Assembly (NCBI GenBank): GCA_025084515.1
Contig: JAJAGP010001644.1
Location: 108,143 to 172,142, forward strand
From: Ancistrus triradiatus
Taxonomy: Eukaryota; Chordata; Actinopteri; Siluriformes; Loricariidae
Reading direction: 5' to 3'
DNA: 64,000 nt
Shown here: positions 39,301-51,300 of the stretch, in pieces
How positions within the stretch are numbered: the first letter of the stretch is position 1
Layout: each line of letters opens with the position of its first letter
Notes under the pieces: model-generated
The model's input: only the letters and a program-made list of their open reading frames with translations
The model's database searches: none
Told to the model about the DNA's origin: nothing
Program-made: the position numbers and the translations under genes

Positions 39301-42300
39301 TTTCTGCATAAATATGACCTAAAACATCATCCGATTTTCACACACAAACTTCTGCAATGTCACATTTATTTCTGTCCAGAGTTGCATTCATTTTTGTCCC
39401 CAAGATCTAGTATTGACGATGGGAGATTTGGACCACTGCTTAAAGTCTTCTCCAGCACATCCCAAAGATTCTCAATGGGGTTCAGGTCTGGACTCCATGG
39501 TGGCCAGTCCATTTGTGAAATGATGTCTCATGCTCCCTGAACCACTCTTTCACAATTGGACCCTTCTGAAACAGATTAACATCTTTTCCACGACCATAGA
39601 ATATGTCTTTTGACATGGTTGTTTAACAAATGAGAAGCTACTCACTGCATCAGTTAGGGTTAAACAACTTGTTGCCAGCTGAAACATAATCACCAATTGA
39701 GTAATTATCTGATGCCAGGCTCTTTTTTTAACTATTTAACTATTTGCTTAGTTAAATCCAGATGGCCTTGTTTTGGCCAGGCAGTGTATTTATGCAGAAC
39801 TATAGACAATTCTAAAGGCTTCACAAACTTTCAAGCACCACTGTATGTTACGTTCTCTGACATACTAAGTGTTTCCCACTGATACCCAATGCAGAAACAA
39901 TAGAAACAAGAACACTAATTCTGTAATACTGTTCTGTGGCCGAGCCTTTGTGTATGTACGGACTGTAGGAAAACCTGAAAGTAGTATTTTGATTGTAACA
40001 TAGTTTGAAATTTGGAGTGTATATACTGAATTAAGTTCCAAAGAAAAAGGTCACTATCACTATTGGCACCACCTTATTGTTAATAGCATAAAACTGGTGT
40101 TGGCCAGGCTTTGCGGTATGTCTTAAACAAATAAGAAGCAATGTCAAAAATTGTTGTGTTAAATGTGTTTTGTTTTCGTACCCAACATTCTACTGAAGTT
40201 AGTACGCATATTACATCATACAGCAATTTCTTCTGGTGCTTAATTGCTGGGTTAGATAGCAGTTAGGTCACATGATCGCAACTAGTAATATATAGCCTTT
40301 TGGGTTCACCTTCAGGCTTCGTGTTGAACCAGATTAACTGTAATGAAACTGTTCACTTGAAAGCGAGACCACCACTGACAAACATTCTTGGATGGTATTT
40401 TGGTTGGCACCCTAGTGCAAATATTAGGAGTAAGGACTAAATTGTGTGTGAAAGCACCCTTAGAAACATGGCATGTGAGATACAGTGGGGCAAAAAAGTA
40501 TTTAGTCAGCCACTGATTGTGCAAGTTTTCCTACTTAGAAAGATGAGAGAGGTCCGTGATTTTCATCATAGGTACACTTCAACTATGAGAGACATAATGA
40601 GAAAATAAATCCAGGAAATCACATTGTAGGATTTTTAAAGAATTTAATTGTAAATCATGGTGGAAAATAAGTATTTGATCACCCACTGTCCACAGCCTCA
40701 AACAGTCAGACTCCAAACTCAACCATGGCCAAGACCAAAGAGCTGTCGAAGGACACCAGGAAGAAAATTGTAGACCTGCACCAGGCTGGGAAGAGTGAAT
40801 TTACAATAGGCAAGAATGTTGGTGTGAATAAATCAATTGTGGGAGCAATTGTAAGACATACAAGACCATTGATATAATATCCATTGATCTGGGGCTCCAC
40901 GCAAGATCTCATCCTGTTGGGGTCAAAAATGATGATGAGAATGGTGAGAAAAAATCCCAGAAACTACACGGAGGGACCTGATGAATGACCTGCAGAGAGC
41001 TGGGACCAACGTAAACAAAGGCTATCATCAGTAACACACTACGTTCAAGAGCGACTCAGATCCTGCAGTGCCAGGCGTGTCCATCTGCTTAAGCCAGTAC
41101 ATGTCCAGGCCCATCTGAAGTTTTTGCCAGAGAGCATATGGATGATCCAGCAGAGGATTGGGAGAATATCAGAGTGGTCAGATGAAACCAAAATAGAACT
41201 TTTTGGTAAAACACTCAACTGGAGGAAAAAAGTATGTTGAGTTGCATCCCAAGAACACCATACCCTACTGTGAAGAGATGGGGGTGGACACATCATGCTT
41301 TGGGGCTGTTTTTCTGCAGAGGGGACAGGACAACTGATCCGTGTTAAGGGAAGAATGAATGGGGCCATGTTTCATGAGATTTTAAGCCAAAACCTTCTAT
41401 CAGTGAGAGCATTGAAGATGGAACGTGGCTGGGTCTTCCAGCATGACAATGATCCCAAACACACCGCTCGGGCAACGAAGGAGTGGCTCCGTAAAAAGCA
41501 TTTCAAGGTCCTGGAGTGGCCTAGCCAGTCTCCAGACCTCAACCCCATAGAAAATGTGTGGAGGGAGTTGAAAGTCAGTGTTGCCCCAAAACATCACTGC
41601 TCTAGAGGAGATCTGCATGGAGGAATGGGCCAAAATACCAGCTACAGTGTGTGCCTATTCATAGCCATCATAGCCAAGTGTAGCTATGATGAAAATTTCA
41701 GACCTCTCTAATTTTTCTAAGTAGGAGAACTTGCAAAATCAGTGGCTGACTAAATACTTTTTTGCCCCACTCTATGTATTTGCCTTATGAAGATATTCTT
41801 TTGTATCAAATAAAAATCCTGGTCTTTGAGTATTTTTATGCTGTCTTTGCTTATAGCAAAATGGAACCCGTATTCAGTGTACAAGTATAGTATTATAGCT
41901 CAGTTCTCTGAACAAAATATCTAGAAAAGAAGAAACCAAGATGGTGGTCAAATAAAAATACATAAAGTCAGAATAGAACGTTTTTTTGCAATAAGCTATC
42001 AAAAATATAAGCCATGCAAAATGCTACGATTTGATACAAAATTTCCTTTAATTAGTGTTTTCAGAGCTTGCCAGATGAAGACGTTCCACCCAGAACATCT
42101 CTTTTAAGGTCCACAAAGACTGGCCTAGACAAAGCTGTGACTTCTAAAACAGCCAGAAAACCTCCAGGGGGCAAAGAGCATAAAGGTCCACCATTTGTCA
42201 GCAAACCAGAAATTGTCCTCTTTAAGGTAGTTGCATCACACCTATGTCATGTATAGTTCTTTTTTCAGCACAGTTTTGTATTTACCGTATTTTCCGGGCT

Positions 42301-45300
42301 ATAAAGCGCACCGGGTTATAAGGCGCAATATCAATGATCGACTGCTAACGGATCTATTTTCATACATAAAGGGCACCGGGTTATAAGACGCATTAAATTA
42401 AGCAAAACTCTTAAGTTCCGTCGGAAGCTCAGTTTGGTCTTGTTTACTTGGCGCAGGGCATATTCTTGCTTCCTCCACTTCCGTGTCATTGATTCGTTAA
42501 TGTTGAATTCTCTCGCAGCTGCTCTATGTCCCTGTCGTTGAGTGAAATCCGCTTCGAAAATGAATGAATGAATGCACACTCCGTAATGGGGAAGCACATA
42601 CCGTATTACTCCACTATGCTGCGCACTACGGTTGCCGTAAGCTTCATAACCTACTAAGACCGTACTAAAACATTTTGACAGATTCATGAGCGCTGTGTAC
42701 CATCTACAATCGGTTGTAGGTCAGAAGCCTAAACCAGAATTAATTCATACATTAGACGCACCGCATTTTAAGGCGCACTGTCGATTTTTGAGAAAATTAA
42801 AGGATTTTAAGTGCACCTTATGGTCCGAAAAATACGGTACTTTCTGGTTTTACCCTCACTTTGTTCATTTCAAGGATGTGGGGTGTGGGAATCTGTTCTG
42901 GTATAAGTTTATCTATAAGTGTGCCATATATTAAGTATTTTCAGAAGTACAGGATTCTTGTCATGAAGTATAACTGTGTTAATGTATCATGGTGTTTTGC
43001 AGGATTTTGAACTTGGAAAGACATATAAGCAGAAGGTTGTGCTTACAAATGTCTCTCTTGCCACAAATAACTGCAGATTTGTGGGACTTTCACAAAATCT
43101 CATGGATTTTATTTCTATAAGGTAAGCCATGAAAGTAATTTTTGGTTTCAGTCTATTTTAAAGTCAGTTAACCAACAGATAATGCAGTGTGTGTGTGCAC
43201 ATTTAGTTTAATCACAGAGTATTCTTCCCAGTGCAGAAATGTTCTCTTACCTTGCATTTTATGTAGAGTGACCAGATTGTTGATAATGAAATACAGGATG
43301 TTGTCTGTACAGTATTGTAGTGTCGACGTGGATGAGGAAACTTTGCTCATGCTGTTCTTCTTTAAACACCCAACACAGCACAGCCACATTACCAGCCCTA
43401 ATAATGTCTTTTTACCTGTCAGATGTGAGCGCTGAGTAGTGACCCAAGCTACTCAGCCCACTCATTCAACACACAAACACCAAGACAGTAACTTGCTGCA
43501 TCCACACACATTATCACAGACACGTAGGATGGCATACTCTATATACACACTGCACACTTACTTTTTTCGGCTTCTTCGTGCTTTTTTGTTTGAATATGTC
43601 GATTAATATCGTTGCGACCTTTGTGTGAAATTAAACTTAGCTCCACATGTCTGGCAAACCACTTCCTGTGTATGTTTTTTCAGAAAAAGCCATAGTTTGT
43701 GAGGGCATTAAGTCATGTCCGTGAAGTGCGGCTGATAATTGGTTGACTTATATTCATTTACAAAATCAACAAATGTGACTGGCCATTTTGTGGTTAGACG
43801 TGTACAGTAACTTGTGAAATAATTGGTGTGGTCCCTTTGAATAAATAGAAGTGTTTGGGGTGAAGTGTTACGTGGGGGCTTAGAGGGAGCAGGCAAATGC
43901 AGAATTCCAGTCCCAAAAACAGGCAGTTTATTAATAAAAGCAAGGTCCCCAGAAGGCAGGCAAAAACAACAGTCTGAAACAACCAAGGAAGGCTAACAAC
44001 AACTGGCAGCGAAAGAACTCCATAAAGATAACAATAATAGTAACAATAACGATGATAAAGGTTATGATGATAATAATAATAACAACAACAACAGCAATAC
44101 TAAAAAATAACGATAATATACAACTGAGGGAAACACAGCGAACAGAGACACAGGGGATGCAAGGCTATGGCCAATAATGAGAACTACAGGGGGCTAACGC
44201 CGGTTAGGAGAATACACAGGGAGCTGTCGCCAGCTTGGGGAAGCAACAGGGAGCTAACACCGGCTTGGAGAAGCTACAGGATGCTAACTCCAGCTTGGAG
44301 AAGCTGCAGGGAGCTAACGCCGACTTGGAGAAACTGCGGGAAGCTAATGCCAGCCTGGAGAAGCTACAGGGAGCTAACGCCAGCTTGGAGAAGCTACAAG
44401 GAGCTACCGCCGGCTTGGAGAAGCTACGGGACGCTAACACCGGCTTGGAGAAGCTACGGGACGCTAACACAGGCTTTGAGAAGCTGCAAAGAGGTAAATC
44501 CGGCTTGGAGATGCTGCAGGGAGCTAACATCGGCTTGGAGAAGCTGCAAGGAGCTAACGCCGGCCTGGAGAAGCTACGGGACGCTAACACAGGCTTGGAG
44601 AAGCTGCAGAGAGGTAACTCCGGCTTGGAGATGCTGCAGGGAGCTAACATCGGCTTGGAGAAGCTGCAAGGAGCTAACGCCGGCCTGGAGAAGCTACGGG
44701 ACGCTAGCGCAGGCTTGGAGAAGCTGCAGGGAGCTAACGCCAGCTTGGAGAAGCTGCGGGAAGCTAACGCCAGCCTGGAGAAGCTACAGGGAGCTAACGC
44801 CAGCTTGGAGAAGCTACAAGGAGCTACCGCCAGCTTGGAGAAGCTACGGGACGCTAACACCGGCTTGGAGAAGCTACAGGATGCTAACACAGGCATGGAG
44901 AAGCTACAGGACGCTAATGCCGGCTTGGAGAAGCTACAGGACGCTAATGCTGGCTTGGAGAAGCTGCAGGGAGGTAACTCCAGCTTGGAGATGCTGCAGG
45001 GAGCTAACATCGGCTTGGAGAAGCTGCAAGGAGCTAACACTGGCCTGGAGAAGCTACGGGACGCTAACACCAGCTTGGAGAAGCTACAGGGAGCTAACGC
45101 TGACTTGGAGGAGCTACGGGACGCTAACACAGGCTTGGAGAAGTTGCAGGGAGCTAACACCGGCTTGGAGAAGCTACAGGAAGCTAATGCCGGCCTGGAG
45201 AAGCTACGGGGAGCTAACGCTGGCCTGGAGAAGCTACGGGGAGCTAACGCCGGCCTGGAGAAGCTACGGGGAGCTAACGCCGGCTTGGAGAAGCTATGGG

Positions 45301-48300
45301 GAGCTATTGGCGGCTCGGAGAAGCTACGGGGAGCTACCGCCGGCTTGGAGAAGCTACGGCGAGCTACCGCCGGCCTGGAGAAGCTACGCGAAGCTAACAC
45401 CGGCCAGGAGAAGCTACGGGAAGCTAACACCGGCTTGGAGAACAACACACCAAAGCAAGCAGCATAACACATGGAATTACAGGCGCAGGCGCAGCCACGG
45501 GCAGGAATCACGAACGCAGGAGTCCCGAGAGCACGAGGCAAAGGAAAAGGCAGCACAGCGGGCGGTAACACAACTCAGGTAATCCAACAACAGGCGAAAC
45601 TGTCGCAACAGGTAATCCACGTAAGGAGGAAAGGTAATCACAACTGCAGTGTGGAAAGGGTTGCTAATGCTCCTGCCAAGCAGTGGGGAGCACTCTGAGT
45701 TTATGTATTGTCCGTAGTCTAAACCAAACGGGTTGCAGGTGTGTCCGCGGCCATAACCCCTGCGCACGGGATTGTGGTCGATGTAGTTTCCAACCGTCTG
45801 CGGAGAGAAAATCCCGCTCCGGCCGCCGAACATAACATGAAGATTCTCTGCTAATGTTCATTACAGTTTCAATTTGTCATTTTGAGACAAATGTACATAT
45901 TTTAAAAATAAGTCGGGACACCGAGATATGGACTGAAATATGGGATTGTCTCGGGGAAAAATGGGACATCTGGTCACCCTAACTGTATGGCAAAAACTTA
46001 ATTCTTTGTTGAGAACAGTTTCTTACATTATTTAGAAATGAATAATTTGTCACCAGATTCAGTTTCCGTCAGTCTTTGTTCTGTAGTGAATAGAGTGTAT
46101 TTACCTAAATTAAATTAATTAAATATTAATTAAAATAACCATATTTTTCGGACCATAAAGCGCACCGGATTATAAGATGCAATATCAACGATCGGCTGCT
46201 AACGGGTTTATTTTCATACATAAAGCGCACCGGGTTATAAGGCGCATGAAATGAAACAAAACTCTTAAGTTCCGTCGGAAGCTCAGTTTGGTCTTGTTTA
46301 CCTGGCGCAGGGCGTCTTCTTGCTTCCTCCACTTCCGTATCATTGATTCGTTAATGTTGAATTCTCTCGCAGCTGCTCTATGTCCATGTTGTACTGCGTG
46401 ACTGATAGCGTTGAGTTTGAATGCACGTACCCTAATGCTGAAGCATATACCGTATTACTCCGCGATGCTGCGCACTACGGTTGCTGTAAGCTTCGTAACT
46501 TACCAAGGCTGTGCTAAAACATTTTGACAGATTTATGAGCGCCGTGTACCATCTACAATCGGTTCTAGGTCAGAAAGCACAGCCAGAATTAATTCATACA
46601 TTAGATGCACCGCATTTAAAGGCGCACTGTCGATTTTTGAGAAAGTTAAAGGATTTTAAGTGCGCCTTATGGTCCGAAAAATACGGTAATACTAAAATAA
46701 AGTAATTTTATAAAATATTAGTCAAACAATTTTTTTAACCAATTTTTTAATACAAATTCTAATCAGAATGCAACCAGTTTTAATAGTTGCGAGAATGTAC
46801 TGTCCATCTGATGAAATAAAAGATCCTTAAGGTTGAATAAGCCTTAATGTTCTACAGGCAGCCGTTTCACACTACTTGAAAGACTGATAAGATTTTGCAT
46901 GGCTTGCACTATTGAAATGCATTACAGTATTCATACCTTACTGTCAGGTTCAGTGTGTGTAAGCAAAATCAGCGTGTTTTGTGGAAGGGAGCAGCAGTAA
47001 TGGAACTCTCCACTGTTTGGCATATGCCTGTGCCTACTTAGACGCCCCCAGAAATTCTAAAAATGGCTCGCTTTTCTCTCACTCGCTGACTTTTTCTCTC
47101 CGTTTTTTGATTTGTGCCAGTGCCCCCTCTCCAGAGGAGTATCAAAGTCTCTACACACACACACATGCACATGCACATAGAGCTTGGTGTCGTAAAAACA
47201 GGAAATTGGTTGATGGCACACATACTGTTTGATGACTTTTGACTATTTTTGTATTCTTCAGTGTTTTAAACTTTGTGTCTACAGTCTGCAGATGTCAAAT
47301 GGTTCTCCGCCGGCACTCCTCACTTCTCATTAATTTTCTTCTTTTGAATCAGATTGCTACCATAGAAACGCTGGCCATTATTCATCAAAGTAGTGTAATA
47401 ACAAGGACAAATTGGGTACCCAGAATGACTTAGGAACTAGTCAACATCCATTTCATTAGTGATGTCCAACATTAAAAAGTGACCTCGGCACAGTTCATTT
47501 CTTGCCTCCTGCAAGTGGATGTGCATTTGCTATAAAATAAAACATAATGGCCGTTCCTCAATACCAAGTACGCGAAGTTCGGTGCGAGTACATTCTCCCG
47601 ATGAAGGGAGATGAAGTGCTCAGATCTCTTACTTTCCATTGAGTAGTTTAATTTATGTGTAACAACCGACCGATCTCATTTAAGCATAAATAAAAACTTT
47701 CCCAAACATAAATGAGCACCAAACAAGTCTGATTTTAGAACGGAGTTTAATTCTTAACTTTAATTCTGAACTCTAATTTATATCAGACAATTCATATTTA
47801 GAATACAGGTTGAATAAATAATACATATAATGCATAATAAATATGTTAATAACTTTACATCTCCAAAATCATCTGAGCATTTCTTATGTAGGCTCTCTCT
47901 TGATAAACTCACCCCATAGTTGAATTTTAAACAACTACATTCTCACATAAAAAAATCTTAGAACTTCATTCCGTGACACAATAACAGTATTACTTTAGAA
48001 ATTATACATCCAGTATGGAGTCCACTCATTCGCCATTACCAGGCTGACAATGCATTGTGGGATATTTCGCTGTCCAAGTATGCTCAAGTCGATAATATGG
48101 GCGGAGCAAGTACACATCCGGGGATTTGGAGTGTACTTGGTTAGATGCAAACTTAGAAATGGAACAGTACTTAGGCTGAGACTGATGACGTTTCACAAGT
48201 ACGCAAGAACACAAGCACAGAAAAGTATGCTTATTGAGAAACGGCCAATGCATTCATTTTCATTGTACATTAGTGAAAAAATAAACATTACATTAAGCAT

Positions 48301-51300
48301 GGGCCACAGGTTGGGTAAGTCCTCAGGCCTTAGTTGACTTGTCCTTTCAAAAATATTTACTTCATTTAGCACACGCCCTTATCCAGAACGACATACAATT
48401 GATACAGTCTTACAATCCAACCAATTGTGAGTTAAGGGCTTTGCTCGAGGACCCAACAGTGGCAGCTTGACAGAGTTGGGACTTGAACCCTGGATCTTCT
48501 GGTCTGTAGTCTAATACTATAGTCTAATAGTCTAATACTATTGCTAGGCCACTACAATCCCATATAGGGAAAACATTGATTCCATGCTTTGGATTTTCAG
48601 TGATTAAAAACTGATTAATTGTTGTTCTTCATATGTCTGTACAGTGCTGCGGTCCTATCAGAATTGATGAGTGTCAATATGAGAGATAGTTAAGTTGCTA
48701 ATCAGATTTATTTGTGTAACCACAAAAGGCCTATCGCTAACTTGTAGATAAATAACCAACACTGTTGGTTAAATCACGTTAGTAAAAAGTCAGTATTATT
48801 TGACTAATTACTATATAGGTTCATGTTTCTTCCATTAGACAGAATTTCCTTCCATTGGACCTGCACACAAAGAAAAACAGCAAGTACAGGAACCTAATAT
48901 AAACTATGTAACTGATATTTTTTCAGCATGTTTGTGAGAGGAACATGTGACCTGTGAGGCTGAGAGGTGCCCTCGGTTCTATAACGGTGTGAAAAGGATG
49001 CCAGCAGAGTTTTGCCAAATTGAGAGAGAAAAGCAAATGGAAGATAAAAAAAATACAACAACACTATGCTGGGAAAATATGGTGAAGGCAGATGCAGCAT
49101 TTGTGGTGCAGCAAATCTGAGAAGTGTTAATTCTGTCTAAGGTGTTTCTCAGCTATTTACACTTCCAGCTGAGTACTTTGACACTTATACTTGGTGTATA
49201 GATTGTTTTGTCATTTTGTAGTCTGAGAGTGAGAGACCAGCTACAGGCAAACAGTCGCGGTCTCTTTTTCAGACGTACATGTTTTAGTGTGAACACTACC
49301 AAGCTGTAGTTTGATATTATGCCCATTCACAACTGTGTTTGTATACTACTTCCTTGTGTGTACATTCTAACCATTCAGAGCTGTTTTAAGCTTTGTGTTG
49401 TGTTTTCAGTGTTAAAATATTATGTTTAAACCCATATATTTTCTATTGTTTTAACATTTTTCAGAGATAAACGTCTGTTTAAAAAGTAACAACACAACAA
49501 CAAAAAAACAACTGATTTTACTTACTGTTTTTAGGGGTGCTTGAGCTCCCCTAAAAGGGTTTAGATACACCTGTGGTTAACATAAAGCATACTGTTATTT
49601 CGCAACATATTTTTTGCACAGTAACGTTTTAAGTGGCATTTGTGAATGTAACATATTATAGTGCTTCACAAAGGTTTGTCAAAGTAATCCCTTGCCTATG
49701 TGGTTATATTAGCTACTGATGAATGATGGTTATTGATGCAGTGCCATCAGAGGGATCAGAGACCACAGATGTTCAGCCTAGACTTGCGCCCTTTCCCTTT
49801 ACGCACTGAAATTCCTCCCCATTCCTTGAATTGATATTATGCACAGTACAGGGGGAAATACTGAAATCACTACCAAACTTTCTTTGAGGAATGTGTTTTT
49901 TAAACATTACAATAATTTTCACATATTGACATCACCTGTTTGAAATCACGTCATTATTTAGTTGGGTTTTTAGGCATGCATTTCCAGTCGTAAATAGACC
50001 TTGTCCCAGCTTTTTTTGGGAAGTTTTGGAGGCATGAAATGCAGTAATGGATGTATAGTTTTAAATGAAATTATGTTGACCAGACAAAACATGAAATGTC
50101 CTGGGTTCACACTGTTTAAATAAAAGTGTAAGTAAATGTAAGATACAGTCGTATGAAAAAGTTTGGGCACCCCATATAATTTTCATGATTTTAGTTTATA
50201 AATCATCGGTTGTTCAGATCAGCAACTTGAGTTAAATATATCATATAGCAGATGAACACAGTGATATTTGAGAAGTGAAATGCAGTTTATAGGATTTACA
50301 GAAAGTGTGCAGTAATTATTCAAACAAAATTAGGCAGGTGCATAAATTTGGGCACCCCAACAGAAAAATGACATCAATATTTAGTAGATCTTCCTTTTGT
50401 AGAAATAACAGCCGCTAAACGCTTCCTACAGCTTTCAGTCTGGATTCTGGTTGAAGGTGCTTTGGACCATTCTTCTTTAGAAACATCTCCAGTTCAGTCA
50501 GGTTTGATGGTTTCCGAGCATGGACAGCCCACATTTTCAGTAATATTCATGTCTGGGGACTGAGATGGCCATTCCAGAATGTTGTACTGGTTACTTTGCC
50601 TCGGTGAAACTTTGTCACTGATTCTTGAACATTGTTCTCCAAGAATCTGGAGATATTAACTGGAATCCATGCGACCCTCAACTTTAACAAGATTCCTAGT
50701 ACCTGCACTGGCCACACAGTCCCACAGCATGATGGAACCGCCACCAAATTTTATTACTGTGGGTAGCAAGTGTTTGTCTTGGGGATGCTGTGTTCTTTTT
50801 CCGCTCCTGTTATGTCCCAAATAACTCAGTTTTAGTTTCATCAGTACACAGCACTTTATTCCAAAATGAAAGCTGGATTGTCCAAATGTGCTGTAGCACA
50901 CCTCAAGTGGACTCTGTTTGTGGCGTGTCTGCAGCAGAAAAGGCTTCTTCTGGCATTACGCTCTCCCATACAGCCTCTCCTTGTGCAAAGTGCGCTGTAT
51001 AGTTGAACAATGAACAGTGACACCATCTGCAGCAAGATGAGGTTGTAGGTCTTTGGGAGGTGGTCTGTGACTTGACTATGACTGTTCTCACCATCCTTCG
51101 CCTCTGCTTATCTGAACATTTTCTTGGTCTGTGCCACTTCGGGAGTTCCTTAACTAGAACTGTGCCTGTGGTCTTCCATTGCCTCACTATGTTCCTCACA
51201 GTGGAAACTGACAGCTGAAATTTCTGAGAGAGCTTTTCCCTTTCCCTGAACCATGATGTGAACAACCTTTGTTTTCAGGCCATTTGAGAGTTGTTCTGAG

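Larger units (their letters stand above)
43264..45981. mobile_element. Possible large hAT-like element enclosing the minisatellite carrier
   Basis: AGAGTGACCAGATTGTTG at the left and ACATCTGGTCACCCT at the right form an inverted pair typical of fish hAT ends. The flanks show no clear 8-bp duplication, so this pairing is tentative. The interior outside 43866-45837 has no identified transposase. Confidence 0.45.

Noticed and set aside
41295..41711. Possible intact Tc1 transposase
   Set aside because: Only the C-terminal catalytic part is open. The DNA-binding domain and first catalytic block are frameshifted upstream, and the last codons are lost.
44167..45582. A 471-codon + frame, a 410-codon + frame and a 455-codon minus frame
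   Set aside because: All lie on the 30-bp minisatellite. The period is a multiple of three, so any frame lacking a stop in the unit stays open. There are no domains, splice support or codon constraint, and several frames are open at once.
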